NCBI RefSeq assembly: GCF_020510445.1
Contig: NZ_JAHBAG010000001.1
Span: forward strand, 2,084,501-2,148,500
Reading direction: 5' to 3'
Source of the DNA: Hydrogenophaga taeniospiralis
GTDB taxonomy: Bacteria; Pseudomonadota; Gammaproteobacteria; Burkholderiales; Burkholderiaceae_C
Length of the DNA: 64,000 nt
Made by a program: the position numbers and the translations under genes. This document shows, one piece after another, positions 1-11,436 of the stretch. The notes beneath the pieces are model-generated. The model had not been told where the DNA came from, made no database searches, and saw nothing but the letters and a program-made list of their open reading frames with translations. Positions within the stretch are counted from its first letter, which is position 1; each line of letters begins with the position of its first letter.

Positions 1-1
1 G

Positions 2-514
2 CCGCTGCACATCGCGCCAGTCTGGTACTTCACGCCGTTCTACTCCATGCTGCGTGCCATCACCAGCGAGATGATGTACGCCCTGATCGCCTGCGTGTTG
101 CTGGGTGCTCTGCTGGGCGTGGTCAAGGCCCGGCTCAACATGGTCATGAAGGGCGCGGTTGTGGGGAGTGCGGTGGTGCTGGTGGCCCTGATGCTGGCCA
201 TCGATGCCAAGTTCTGGGGTGTGGTCGCCATGGGTGGCGCCGTCGTGATTCTGTTTTTCCTGCCCTGGCTGGACAACAGCCCTGTCAAGTCGATTCGCTA
301 CCGTCCAAGCTGGAACAAGTGGCTCTACCTGGTGTTCGTGATCAACTTCCTGATCCTGGGCTACCTGGGCGTGCAGCCGCCGTCGCCCGTCGGCGAACGT
401 GTCTCGCAAGTGGGCACGCTGTTCTATTTCGGCTTTTTCCTGCTGATGCCCTGGTGGAGCCGCCTGGGCGAATTCAAGCCGGTACCCAGCCGTGTCACCT
501 TCCACCCCCATTGA
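2..514 (+). CDS. petB: Cytochrome b of the bc1 complex (C-terminal part, 5' end outside window)
   Basis: This is the last 170 residues of cytochrome b, the membrane subunit of ubiquinol:cytochrome c oxidoreductase. The reading frame is open at the left edge, so the start and the haem-ligating helices lie outside the window. The visible part begins PLHIAPVWYFTPFYSMLRAI, typical of the region after the Qo-site loop, and continues through hydrophobic segments that match the C-terminal transmembrane helices. Cytochrome c1 follows after 32 bases, which is the usual petABC order. Confidence is high because the following gene is unmistakable cytochrome c1. Confidence 0.93.
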   Translation, partial: PLHIAPVWYFTPFYSMLRAITSEMMYALIACVLLGALLGVVKARLNMVMKGAVVGSAVVLVALMLAIDAKFWGVVAMGGAVVILFFLPWLDNSPVKSIRYRPSWNKWLYLVFVINFLILGYLGVQPPSPVGERVSQVGTLFYFGFFLLMPWWSRLGEFKPVPSRVTFHPH

Positions 515-546
515 GCCCATACGAGCCATTCCGGAGAGTCAAGCAA

Positions 547-1302
547 ATGAAAAAAATCCTTATGGGCTTTGCGCTGGCCCTGGGCCTGTCGGGTTCGGTC
601 CTGGCCGCTGGCGGTGGGTTCCCGCTGGACAAGGCGCCCAATCGCACCAACGACATGGCCGCTCTTCAAAACGGCGCCAAGCTGTTTGTCAACTACTGCC
701 TGAGCTGCCATTCGGCGGCCTTCATGCGCTACAACCGCCTGCGTGACATCGGTTTGAACGACAAGCAGATCGCGGAAAACCTGACTTTTGCCACCGACAA
801 GATCGGTGACACCATGAAGTCGGCGATCGATCCGCGTCAGGCGAAAGCCTGGTTTGGCGCCAATCCTCCCGATCTGACGGTGATCGCCCGTTCGCGCTCC
901 AGCCACGCCGGGACCGGCGCCGATTACATCTACACGCTGCTGCGCACTTATTACCGCGATGAATCCAAGCCCACCGGCTGGAACAACATGGTGTTCCCGA
1001 ACATCGGCATGCCCAACCCTTTGTGGCAACTGCAGGGTGAACGCAAACCGGTTCACGAAAAAGTGGAAAGCCACGGCCATGAGGTGGAGCTGCTCAAAGG
1101 CTGGGAACAAGTCAAGCCGGGCACGCTCAGCGAGGCTGAATACGACCAGAATGTCGGCGATCTGGTGGCTTATCTGCAGTGGATGAGCGAACCAGCCCAG
1201 AACAGCCGCGTGCGCATTGGCGTGTGGGTGTTGTTGTTCCTCTCCGTCTTCACGCTGGTCGCCTGGCGCCTGAACGCGTCTTACTGGAAAGACGTCAAAT
1301 AA
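547..1302 (+). CDS. petC: Cytochrome c1
   Basis: Membrane-anchored c-type cytochrome that passes electrons from the Rieske centre of the bc1 complex to soluble cytochrome c. It has 251 residues. A Sec signal peptide (MKKILMGFALALGLSGSVLA) is followed by the haem motif CLSCH at residues 51-55. A single hydrophobic C-terminal helix (VGVWVLLFLSVFTLVAW-like) anchors it in the inner membrane. The ATG at 547 is chosen because a GGAGA ribosome site lies just upstream and the signal peptide begins there. A longer open frame upstream only overlaps petB. The gene ends before a long hairpin that probably terminates the pet operon. Confidence 0.97.
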   Translation: MKKILMGFALALGLSGSVLAAGGGFPLDKAPNRTNDMAALQNGAKLFVNYCLSCHSAAFMRYNRLRDIGLNDKQIAENLTFATDKIGDTMKSAIDPRQAKAWFGANPPDLTVIARSRSSHAGTGADYIYTLLRTYYRDESKPTGWNNMVFPNIGMPNPLWQLQGERKPVHEKVESHGHEVELLKGWEQVKPGTLSEAEYDQNVGDLVAYLQWMSEPAQNSRVRIGVWVLLFLSVFTLVAWRLNASYWKDVK

Positions 1303-1352
1303 TTCGATTCGGGTTGAGGTATGCCAGCGTTGCTGGCGTACCCATCCGTCCC

Positions 1353-1400
1353 ACAGTGGATTGCAGCGCCGGCATGGTGTTTTGCAATCCACTGTTTTTT
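1353..1400 (+). terminator. Intrinsic terminator after petC with a perfect 13-bp inverted repeat
   Basis: The arms ACAGTGGATTGCA (1353-1365) and TGCAATCCACTGT (1383-1395) are exact reverse complements around a 17-base loop, and a run of T follows (1396-1400). It lies between petC and sspA and ends 19 bases before the sspA start. It should separate the pet operon from sspAB, or attenuate read-through into sspA. Confidence 0.8.
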
Positions 1401-1419
1401 GCTTTAAGGAGACTCCCTC

Positions 1420-2031
1420 ATGATGGTCTTGTACTCGGGCACCACCTGCCCCTATTCCCACCGTTGCCGTTTCGTCCTGTTCGAGAAGGGCATGGACTTT
1501 GAAATCCGGGACGTGGACCTGTACAACAAGCCCGAAGACATCAGTGTCATGAACCCGTATGGCCAGGTGCCGATCCTGGTCGAACGCGATCTGATCCTGT
1601 ACGAGTCGAACATCATCAACGAATACATTGATGAGCGCTTCCCCCATCCTCAGCTCATGCCGGGCGACCCGGTGGACCGCGCTCGCGTGCGCCTGTTTCT
1701 GCTGAACTTCGAAAAGGAATTGTTCACGCATGTGTCCATGCTGGAATCGCGCAGCACCAAGGGCAATGAGAAGGCCCTGGAAAAGGCCCGCGCTCACATC
1801 CGCGACCGTCTGACACAGCTGGCCCCGGTGTTCCTCAAGAACAAGTTCATGCTGGGAGACAACTTCTCCATGCTGGATGTCGCCATTGCACCGCTGTTGT
1901 GGCGTCTGGACTTTTACGGCATTGAGCTGAGCAAGAATGCGGCCCCATTGCTCAAGTACGCCGAGCGCATTTTCTCGCGCCCGGCCTATATCGAGGCGCT
2001 GACGCCATCTGAAAAAGTGATGCGCAAGTGA
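1420..2031 (+). CDS. sspA: Stringent starvation protein A (GST fold)
   Basis: SspA is a glutathione-S-transferase-fold protein without GST activity. It binds RNA polymerase and shifts transcription during starvation and acid stress. The 203 residues show an N-terminal thioredoxin-like domain (MVLYSGTTCPYSHRCRFVL, then a GQVPILV-ERDLILYESNIINEYID segment) and a helical C-terminal domain, at full family length. An AAGGAGA ribosome site precedes the ATG. sspB follows after about 50 bases; the sspA-sspB pair is the usual arrangement in beta- and gammaproteobacteria. Confidence 0.95.
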   Translation: MMVLYSGTTCPYSHRCRFVLFEKGMDFEIRDVDLYNKPEDISVMNPYGQVPILVERDLILYESNIINEYIDERFPHPQLMPGDPVDRARVRLFLLNFEKELFTHVSMLESRSTKGNEKALEKARAHIRDRLTQLAPVFLKNKFMLGDNFSMLDVAIAPLLWRLDFYGIELSKNAAPLLKYAERIFSRPAYIEALTPSEKVMRK

Positions 2032-2083
2032 GGACGTCGCAGTTCGAGCCCGGCTGGGTGACGGGGCATTGACGGGGTTTCAG

Positions 2084-2623
2084 ATGAGTTCCATCGAGCA
2101 GGAGACCCCCTCCACCCGTCCGTACCTGATCCGCGCACTGCATGAGTGGTGTGTTGATCACGGGTTTTCGCCCTATATCGCCGTGCAGGTGGATGCTTCG
2201 GTGCAGGTGCCGATGGAGTTTGTCCAGCATGGGGAAATTGTGCTCAATGTCAGCTTTGATGCCACCAGCTCCTTGCGGCTGGGCAACGACTTCATCGAGT
2301 TCAAGGCGCGGTTTGGTGGCGTTGCCAGAGAGATCGTGGTGCCCGTGAGCCATGTGGTGGCGATCTATGCGCGCGAGAACGGGCAAGGCATGGCCTTTCC
2401 TCCGCCATCGCTGGCTGCAAGCCCTGCCGAGCTGGAGAGCGAAGCACTGAAGAGCGACGCTGTCACGCCGGATTCAACCCGCTCCCCGAATGTGCAAGAC
2501 CGTGGGACGCTGCGTGCCGTTCCGAACGAGGGTGCTCCCACCGAGTCGACCGATCCCCTTGAGCCGCCACCAGACGGTCCATCGCGCGGAAGTGGGCGAC
2601 CCCAGCTCAAGCGCGTCAAGTAA
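2084..2623 (+). CDS. sspB: ClpXP adaptor SspB
   Basis: SspB tethers ssrA-tagged and some other substrates to the ClpXP protease. The 179-residue protein has the folded substrate-binding domain at about residues 10-110 (RPYLIRALHEWCVDHGFSPY, later ARFGGVAREIVVPVSHVVAIYARENGQG). A long, charged, probably disordered linker follows. The C-terminus, QLKRVK, resembles the short ClpX-binding tail (XB motif) that ends SspB proteins. ATG 2084 is preferred over an upstream TTG at 2069 because MSS begins the conserved part. It is probably co-transcribed with sspA. Confidence 0.93.
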   Translation: MSSIEQETPSTRPYLIRALHEWCVDHGFSPYIAVQVDASVQVPMEFVQHGEIVLNVSFDATSSLRLGNDFIEFKARFGGVAREIVVPVSHVVAIYARENGQGMAFPPPSLAASPAELESEALKSDAVTPDSTRSPNVQDRGTLRAVPNEGAPTESTDPLEPPPDGPSRGSGRPQLKRVK

Positions 2624-2644
2624 AATCCGGCTCCCGGTTTCAGT

Positions 2645-2720
<76 letters not shown>

Positions 2721-2759
2721 TCGTCTGCTCCGTGTGGGCGGAGCTCCCCAAGCCTGGCT

Positions 2760-3077
2760 TCACTGCCCCGGGATTTGGACTTTGATGCGAATTGAGTTAA
2801 CCTGCGCCCCATTTTGGGTCAGGGTTTGTTGCAGGCTGGGCAGCAACTGGCGGAGCTTGGTCGATGCGGCCGCGCTGCCAACCAGAAGGCACCATTCGGT
2901 GTCCTGAATGGGGCCAGCTTTGACATGCCGACGCAGACTGATCGGGATCAGGTGTTGCACCTGTTCCATGCACTGCTGGGATGCTCGAATCCGTTCCTGC
3001 AGTGCGGCGAGCGAGGGTGCTGCTCCGACCGCCTGCTCCAGGCTGAGCATGGTGTGAAATCGTGGGGCGGTGCTCAT
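2760..3077 (-). CDS. dciA: DciA-type replicative helicase loader (DUF721)
   Basis: DciA proteins load or activate the replicative helicase DnaB in bacteria that lack DnaC or DnaI. The 105-residue product carries the family core: IPISLRRHVKAGPI, then WCLLVGSAAASTKLRQLLPSL near the end. The ATG at 3077 gives a compact DUF721 protein; the frame stays open further upstream, but that would overlap the divergent M23 peptidase. Divergence from a peptidase-secA pair is a recurrent arrangement in betaproteobacteria. Function is inferred from the family. Confidence 0.82.
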   Translation of the reverse strand: MSTAPRFHTMLSLEQAVGAAPSLAALQERIRASQQCMEQVQHLIPISLRRHVKAGPIQDTEWCLLVGSAAASTKLRQLLPSLQQTLTQNGAQVNSIRIKVQIPGQ

Positions 3078-3129
3078 GCGATGTTGGGGCTTCGGGTTTG
3101 AAGCCGGTGCCATCACGAAAGGTTGGATT

Positions 3130-4080
3130 GTGCACATCATTATCACGGATGCCTGGCTGGCCAAGAGTCGGGCGCTGCATCTGGACAGCCTGAAACTGCT
3201 GGCGGCAGGGGTGGTGGCGTCGGTGTTGCTGATGCTGGGGTCCGTGGCCGCCTACCACTGGGTGTTTCTCGAAGGTGTGCGCCAGGGGTGGCCGGGTTTT
3301 GGACCGGTGGCCCGGTTGGTCAGCCAGGGTGAAGTGGATTCGAAAGATGTCTACATGCGCGAGAACCTGGACGCCATGGCGCGCAAACTCGGAGAAATGC
3401 AGGCGCGCATGCTGCAGATCGAGTCCCTGGGTGAGCGCGTAGCCGGTCTGGCCGGGCTCAATCCGCAGGAGTTCAGAACCCACCAAGGGGCGGGTGGGGC
3501 ACTGATTTCGGGACGCGATCTGACGCTGGAAGAGTTGACACAGGCGTTGGATCAGCTGGATACGGCCAGTGGTTCGCGGGTCGACTGGCTGACGGTGGTG
3601 GAGTCTCGTCTCTTTGATCAGAAAATCCAGCGCACCATGGTGCCGACCGAACAACCGGTGACCGGTGGGCGTGTGGGGTCACCATTCGGTTTTCGCATTG
3701 ATCCGATCAATGGGCGCTCTGCCTTGCACACCGGACTCGACTTTCCGGCCGACCCTGGAACGCCCATCCTGGCGGCGGCCGGCGGCATCGTGGTGGTGCA
3801 GGAATTTCACCCTGCGTACGGCAACATGGTTGAAGTCGATCACGGCAACGATCTGATCACCCGATACGCGCACTCATCAAAGGTGCTCGTGAAGAAGGGG
3901 GACATCGTCAAACGCGGGCAGAAGATTGCCGAAGTGGGCTCAACGGGTCGTTCGACCGGTCCTCATCTGCATTTTGAAGTCTGGGTGTCCGGGGTGCCTC
4001 AGGATCCCCAGCGGTTCCTTGCCGCAGGCGAGTCCATGGCGACTGCCAACCTGCAGACTGGCAAGACCCGCCTGCGCTGA
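3130..4080 (+). CDS. M23 family metallopeptidase (MepM-like)
   Basis: Predicted membrane-anchored zinc endopeptidase acting on peptidoglycan cross-links, or a degenerate regulator of amidases. It has 316 residues. One transmembrane helix lies at about residues 25-47 (LLAAGVVASVLLMLGSVAAY), followed by a helical, probably coiled-coil region (about 75-110). The LytM domain occupies about 180-295. The metal ligands of M23 enzymes are present in ALHTGLDF (HxxxD) and GPHLHFEVW (HxH). The GTG start at 3130 is preferred because GAAAGG lies 7 bases upstream; an earlier in-frame GTG at 3070 would overlap dciA. secA follows. Confidence 0.85.
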   Translation: MHIIITDAWLAKSRALHLDSLKLLAAGVVASVLLMLGSVAAYHWVFLEGVRQGWPGFGPVARLVSQGEVDSKDVYMRENLDAMARKLGEMQARMLQIESLGERVAGLAGLNPQEFRTHQGAGGALISGRDLTLEELTQALDQLDTASGSRVDWLTVVESRLFDQKIQRTMVPTEQPVTGGRVGSPFGFRIDPINGRSALHTGLDFPADPGTPILAAAGGIVVVQEFHPAYGNMVEVDHGNDLITRYAHSSKVLVKKGDIVKRGQKIAEVGSTGRSTGPHLHFEVWVSGVPQDPQRFLAAGESMATANLQTGKTRLR

Positions 4081-4105
4081 CCCGGCCTCGAGCGCCGGGT
4101 AAAAT
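4077..4105 (+). promoter_or_regulatory. Candidate sigma-70 promoter of secA
   Basis: CTGACC (4077-4082) and TAAAAT (4100-4105) are spaced by 17 bases, overlapping the end of the upstream peptidase gene. A CCCGGC/GCCGGG inverted repeat fills the spacer. About 150 bases of leader would precede the secA ATG. The assignment is by pattern only. Confidence 0.5.
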
Positions 4106-4256
4106 CAACACTTTGCTCTTGAAAGCACAGCGTTCGTCGGCAGATCACGGGTACCTTCCCCCGGCGTTTTGCCTCGATCCGTTGGCTGAGAGCCCACCGA
4201 TTCCATTTAGCCCGGCCGGCACGCGCTAGTCGCATGTACGGTACAGGCCTGCACGT

Positions 4257-7001
<2,745 letters not shown>

Positions 7002-7059
7002 ACCCTTCCGGTGGTGACCAGCGGTCGCCGCCGGGTGGTCGGACCATCCAAGGAGTCTC

Positions 7060-8307
7060 ATGCCTGTTCTTCTCAATCCTCCCCAGGCCGGGGATCTGCT
7101 GGCCATCCCCGGTGTGCGCATCGGTGTCGCTCAGGCCGGCATCCGCAAAGCCAACCGCAAGGATCTGACGGTCTTCCTGCTCGATGAGGGCAGCGCCGTG
7201 GGTGCGGTGTTCACCCAGAATCGCTACGCCGCAGCGCCTGTGCAGGTGTGCCGTGAGCATCTGGGATCTGGCAGCGCGATCCGGGTCATGGTCATCAACA
7301 CAGGCAACGCCAATGCCGGCACCGGCGAGTCTGGGCTCGCCCATGCCCGCCAGACTTGTTCCGCGCTAGCGCTGGCGCTGGGTGTGCAGCACGAGCAGGT
7401 GCTGCCGTTTTCGACCGGTGTGATCATGGAGCCGCTGCCGCTGGAGCGGCTGCTGTCCGGCCTGCCCGCGGCGCTTGAAAGCGCGGCACAGGCTGCCGTG
7501 ACGGGCGGCGAGCAGTGGCTGTCGGCCGCGGAAGGCATCATGACCACCGACACTTTGCCCAAGGCGGTCAGTCGTCAGGCCACGGTGGGTGGGCGCACAG
7601 TCAGTGTCACCGGTATCGCCAAGGGGGCCGGCATGATCCGGCCCAACATGGCCACCATGCTCGGTTTCGTGGCCACGGATGCCTGCGTCGATCCCGGGCT
7701 CATGAATGCCCTGGCACGCCGTCTGGCCGATGTGTCGTTCAACCGTGTGACCGTGGATGGCGACACTTCCACCAACGATTCGTTCGTGGTCGTGGCCACC
7801 GGTCAGGCGGGCAACGCCGCCGTGACCGATCTGGACGGCCCGGACGGGCTGGCCTTGCTGGCAGCACTCACGCCGGTGGCGCAGCATCTGGCACATGCCA
7901 TCGTCCGTGATGGCGAGGGGGCCACCAAGTTCATCACGGTGCAGGTCGAAGGGGGAGGCACGGCGGCGGAGTGTCTGCAGGTGGCCTACGCGGTGGCGCA
8001 TTCACCCCTGGTGAAGACGGCTTTCTTCGCCAGCGATCCGAACCTGGGGCGCATCCTCGCCGCTGTGGGCTACGCTGGCATTGCCGACCTGGATGCGACA
8101 AAGATCGAGCTGCATTTGGGCGATGTGCACGTGGTCACCGCTGGTGGCCGCCATCCGGCCTATCGCGAGGAAGATGGCCAACGCGTGATGAAGGAAGCCG
8201 AGATACTGGTGCGCATCGGGTTGGGTCGTGGAACCGCCACCGAAACGGTCTGGACCTGTGATTTCAGCCACGACTACGTGACGATCAACGCCGACTACCG
8301 GTCATGA
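7060..8307 (+). CDS. argJ: Bifunctional glutamate N-acetyltransferase / N-acetylglutamate synthase ArgJ
   Basis: ArgJ recycles the acetyl group from N-acetylornithine to glutamate in arginine biosynthesis, and in many bacteria also makes N-acetylglutamate from acetyl-CoA. The 415-residue precursor self-cleaves before the nucleophile threonine in NMATMLGF; the Thr is residue 199. It has the family length and ends in NADYRS-like sequence. An AAGGAG ribosome site precedes the ATG. It lies 58 bases after secA, possibly partly co-transcribed. Whether it is mono- or bifunctional cannot be read from sequence here. Confidence 0.96.
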   Translation: MPVLLNPPQAGDLLAIPGVRIGVAQAGIRKANRKDLTVFLLDEGSAVGAVFTQNRYAAAPVQVCREHLGSGSAIRVMVINTGNANAGTGESGLAHARQTCSALALALGVQHEQVLPFSTGVIMEPLPLERLLSGLPAALESAAQAAVTGGEQWLSAAEGIMTTDTLPKAVSRQATVGGRTVSVTGIAKGAGMIRPNMATMLGFVATDACVDPGLMNALARRLADVSFNRVTVDGDTSTNDSFVVVATGQAGNAAVTDLDGPDGLALLAALTPVAQHLAHAIVRDGEGATKFITVQVEGGGTAAECLQVAYAVAHSPLVKTAFFASDPNLGRILAAVGYAGIADLDATKIELHLGDVHVVTAGGRHPAYREEDGQRVMKEAEILVRIGLGRGTATETVWTCDFSHDYVTINADYRS

Positions 8308-8387
8308 GGGCGCATGTCTTCCGCAAGCGGGCCGTTGCATACCCAAGGCTGTGGCTTTCCTGGCTGGGCTGAGTTGCGGGACCTGAC

Positions 8388-9266
8388 ATGAATCCGAATT
8401 TCGAACGTTTGCTGGAGCGGGCGGAGCAACTGATCTCGCGCATCGAGTCCGTGTTGCCGCAGCCGTTGGGGGCCCCTGACTGGTCGGCTTCGGTCGCGTT
8501 TCGCTACCGCAAACGCAGCAGCGGCCATGGGGTGCTGGAGCCGGTGCGCCATGTGGGTGCGATGCGTCTGGCCGATCTGCAGGAGATCGATGGTCAGAAG
8601 GACAAGATCCGGCGCAACACCGATCAATTCGTGCAGGGGCGGCCGGCCAACAACGTGCTGCTGACCGGCGCGCGTGGCACCGGCAAGTCGTCACTGGTCA
8701 AGGCCTGTCTTCACGAGTTCGCTGCGCAAGGGCTGCGATTGATCGAGGTGGACAAAGCCGATCTGGTGGATTTGCCCGATATCGTGGACGTGGTGGCGGA
8801 GCGTCCCGAACGCTTCATCGTGTTCTGCGACGATCTGAGCTTCGAGGACGGTGAGCCGGGCTACAAGGCCCTGAAATCCATCCTGGACGGTTCGGTGTCG
8901 GCCGCCGGCCCGAATGTGCTGATTTACGCCACCAGCAACCGGCGCCATCTGCTGCCGGAGTACATGAAGGAAAACCTCAGCTACACCCACACCACCGATG
9001 GCGAAGTGCATCCTGGCGAGGTGGTGGAGGAGAAGATTTCGTTGTCCGAGCGCTTTGGCTTGTGGGTGAGTTTTTATCCTTTCAGCCAAGACGAGTATCT
9101 GGTTATCGTGGCTCAGTGGTTGTCGTCCTTTGGCGTGCCTGCGGACGAAATCGAAGCGGCCCGTCCGCTGGCCCTGGTCTGGGCCTTGGAGCGGGGATCG
9201 CGCAGTGGCCGGGTGGCCTACCAGTTCGCGCGTGACTACGCAGGGACACATGCGGCGCGAGGCTGA
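8388..9266 (+). CDS. DUF815 family P-loop ATPase
   Basis: A 292-residue AAA-like ATPase of the DUF815 family, function not established. The Walker A is GARGTGKSSL at about residue 92 and the Walker B-like acidic motif is FIVFCDDLSFE. An N-terminal helical segment precedes the ATPase core. Conserved landmarks include a YATSNRRHLLPEYM stretch typical of sensor-1 regions. It sits between argJ and a Nudix gene, a common betaproteobacterial order. A role in DNA repair or nucleotide hygiene would be speculation. Confidence 0.85.
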   Translation: MNPNFERLLERAEQLISRIESVLPQPLGAPDWSASVAFRYRKRSSGHGVLEPVRHVGAMRLADLQEIDGQKDKIRRNTDQFVQGRPANNVLLTGARGTGKSSLVKACLHEFAAQGLRLIEVDKADLVDLPDIVDVVAERPERFIVFCDDLSFEDGEPGYKALKSILDGSVSAAGPNVLIYATSNRRHLLPEYMKENLSYTHTTDGEVHPGEVVEEKISLSERFGLWVSFYPFSQDEYLVIVAQWLSSFGVPADEIEAARPLALVWALERGSRSGRVAYQFARDYAGTHAARG

Positions 9267-9337
9267 CATGTTGGCCCTTGTGGCGCCAATGGACCACCAT
9301 TGCCTTCCTGGCAAGGGGTTGGTTCGGGGCAATTGCC

Positions 9338-9790
9338 ATGGGTGATGGGGTTCTGGTGGTCGATGCCGACCGCCAGCGCAGCGATCCCGAGGGCCGGCTG
9401 GTGGTGGAGGTGGCGGTGGGGATCTTGATCAGCCCGACCGGTGAATTTCTGCTGACGTCCAGGCCCGAAGGCAAGGTCTATGCGGGCTATTGGGAGTTTC
9501 CGGGAGGCAAGCTCGAAGCCGGCGAGAATGTGGAGCAGGCCCTGCGGCGCGAGTTGCAGGAAGAAATCGGGGTGACGATAGGCATCGTGCACGCCTGGAG
9601 GGAATCGCTCGTGGACTATCCGCATGCTTTGGTGCGGTTGCATTTCTGCAAGGTGTTCGACTGGACAGGCACACTGCACATGCATGAGGGGCAGCAGTTC
9701 AGCTGGGAGCGTCTGCCGGTTCGCTGTCGTCCGGTGCTGGCCGGAACGGTGCCGGTTCTCGAATGGCTGGCCGCCGAACAGGCCGTTTGA
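9338..9790 (+). CDS. mutT: Nudix hydrolase, MutT-like
   Basis: Nudix pyrophosphatase of about 150 residues, most like MutT enzymes that remove 8-oxo-dGTP from the nucleotide pool. The Nudix box runs from GGKLEAGENVEQALRREL to QEEIGV with the required E and REL-EE residues intact. YWEFPGGKLE just before it is the classical MutT signature. ATG 9338 is chosen because it begins the conserved domain; the open frame extends to 9278. Substrate is inferred from similarity; related enzymes act on other nucleotides. Confidence 0.82.
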   Translation: MGDGVLVVDADRQRSDPEGRLVVEVAVGILISPTGEFLLTSRPEGKVYAGYWEFPGGKLEAGENVEQALRRELQEEIGVTIGIVHAWRESLVDYPHALVRLHFCKVFDWTGTLHMHEGQQFSWERLPVRCRPVLAGTVPVLEWLAAEQAV

Positions 9791-9812
9791 GCACGGTCCC
9801 GCAAAAAATCTT

Positions 9813-10016
9813 TCAGCTCTGTTCGAAATCCGGATCGGTGTTGGGCAACTGCTCAGGCAGTTTGAAGCGTTCGCTGGCCCAGGCGCCCAAATCCATGTTC
9901 CTGCAGCGTTCACAACAGAACGGGCGGAACCGGTTGCTCGGACCGTACACGCTGGGTCCTCCACAGCCAGGGCAACGCACGGTCTTGATCGGGGCCTCGT
10001 GGGCCGTGTTCACCAT
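9813..10016 (-). CDS. yacG: DNA gyrase inhibitor YacG
   Basis: Small zinc protein that binds GyrB and inhibits gyrase. The 67 residues carry two CxxC-type pairs: CPGCGG and CCERCRNMDLGAWASE. This arrangement and the short length match YacG. ATG 10016 is used; a TTG at 10028 overlapping the zapD stop is an alternative. It is the last gene of the minus-strand cluster after zapD, coaE and the pil genes. Confidence 0.9.
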   Translation of the reverse strand: MVNTAHEAPIKTVRCPGCGGPSVYGPSNRFRPFCCERCRNMDLGAWASERFKLPEQLPNTDPDFEQS

Positions 10017-10024
10017 GGGCCGCC

Positions 10025-10780
10025 TCAAGCGCAGAGGGTCAGTTCGAAGGCGGCATCTTCCTGCGCCGGGTGCAGTCGGTCGTCATCCCCTTGGCGCATC
10101 AGCCGCACTGAAAGCATCAAACGGTTGCCGCTGATTTCGGGTATCAAACCCTGCGAGGGATCGATGCGCAAACGCAGCAATTGGAAGCTGCGACCTTGCG
10201 GCAGGTTCTGCTGGAACTGACCAGCCGGCGCCACCACTTTTTGCGGTGATCCAGAGTCTCTGAGCATCTTCAGGAGCAGCACAATGGATTCGGCCAACGG
10301 TGCCAGCGGCTCGGACCAGCGCTGTAGATCGGCTTGGCGCTGTTCCGTGCCGTGGTGCTGCCAGTCGAAGTAGGCCGGCAAATCGAACTCACAGGTCCCC
10401 CCGGGGATGCCGATGCGACTGCGGATGCTCATGAGCCAGTCGTTCTCGGTCAGAGACTGGCCCGTTTTGCCTGCGAGCTGGTTGAGCCGGGTGAAGCAAC
10501 CGTCCAGCTGGGCAATGACACCGTCCAGCACCTGCTCCGCAATTGCCGGGTTGCCCCGGTAGCTGTTGAGCTGCTGTTTCTGCCGCTCGATGTCCTTGAG
10601 CACGTCGGACTTCATGTCGGCGCGTGAGGCGACGTCCATGATTTCGAAAATGGTCTGGATGGCGTAGTGATGATCCAGCGCGTGGCTGCGTGGTACCAAC
10701 TCGGCCAGGCGGCGGAACAACTGCTCCAGCCGCAGGTAGGTTCGTATGCGTTCGTTGAGAGGGTATTCGTACAGGATCAC
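10025..10780 (-). CDS. zapD: Cell division protein ZapD
   Basis: ZapD cross-links FtsZ filaments and stabilises the division ring. The 251-residue product begins ILYEYPLNERIRTYLRLEQLF, the characteristic ZapD N-terminus, and is helical followed by a beta-rich half. The GTG at 10780 is taken as the start because family members begin exactly at this ILYEYP segment. The longer frame to 10888 would run into coaE. The coaE-zapD-yacG order matches E. coli and most betaproteobacteria. Confidence 0.92.
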   Translation of the reverse strand: MILYEYPLNERIRTYLRLEQLFRRLAELVPRSHALDHHYAIQTIFEIMDVASRADMKSDVLKDIERQKQQLNSYRGNPAIAEQVLDGVIAQLDGCFTRLNQLAGKTGQSLTENDWLMSIRSRIGIPGGTCEFDLPAYFDWQHHGTEQRQADLQRWSEPLAPLAESIVLLLKMLRDSGSPQKVVAPAGQFQQNLPQGRSFQLLRLRIDPSQGLIPEISGNRLMLSVRLMRQGDDDRLHPAQEDAAFELTLCA

Positions 10781-10823
10781 AGCGGCGGAGCTTCGCAGGG
10801 AAAGGCGTCGGGCGGGGCTTTCA

Positions 10824-11429
10824 TCATAGCCCGAACTCATCGGCGAGCAGACCAACCAGACGCCGCAAGGGTTCGATCTGGTAACCATCGTTGAAGATCA
10901 CCATATCGGCGGCCAGCAGTCGCTGTGCGCGCGGACACTGGCTGCGCAAGACGGCTTCTATGGTGTCGCGGTCCCAGCCATTGCGTTCGGTCACGCGGCG
11001 GATTTGCGTTTCCTCTGAACAGTCCACCACCAGCACACGGTCTAGCTGCTGGCGCCACTCCGCCGATTCGACCAGCAGCGGCACGTCAAATACCAGGCAT
11101 GGTGAGCTGGATGCGGCCGCCAGTCGCCGGATTTCGGCTCGCACCAAGGGGTGGACGATGGCCTCAAGGGCTTGTCTGGCCTCGGGATGGGTGAACACAT
11201 GGTCGCGCATGCGTGGGCGATCCAGTGCCCCATCCGGGGTGATGAAATCCTGACCGAAAGTCTGAGCGATGGCGGGGATGGCCGAGCCATTTTCAAGCGT
11301 GCAGGCACGGGAAATGGCATCGGCATCGATCACGGAGGCTCCCCGGTCCTTCAGCAAGTGGGCCACGGTGCTCTTGCCGCTGCCGATGCCTCCCGTGAGT
11401 CCCAGGCGCAGGATGGTGCGCGCGGTCAT
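10824..11429 (-). CDS. coaE: Dephospho-CoA kinase
   Basis: CoaE phosphorylates the ribose 3'-OH of dephospho-CoA, the last step of coenzyme A synthesis. The 201-residue protein has the P-loop LTGGIGSGKSTV near the N-terminus, followed by GASVIDADAISRA and a LID-like region containing RVTERNGWD. ATG 11429 places the P-loop close to the start as usual. It lies 7 bases after the pilD stop and is probably in one transcript with pilBCD. Confidence 0.95.
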   Translation of the reverse strand: MTARTILRLGLTGGIGSGKSTVAHLLKDRGASVIDADAISRACTLENGSAIPAIAQTFGQDFITPDGALDRPRMRDHVFTHPEARQALEAIVHPLVRAEIRRLAAASSSPCLVFDVPLLVESAEWRQQLDRVLVVDCSEETQIRRVTERNGWDRDTIEAVLRSQCPRAQRLLAADMVIFNDGYQIEPLRRLVGLLADEFGL

Positions 11430-11436
11430 GGCTCGG

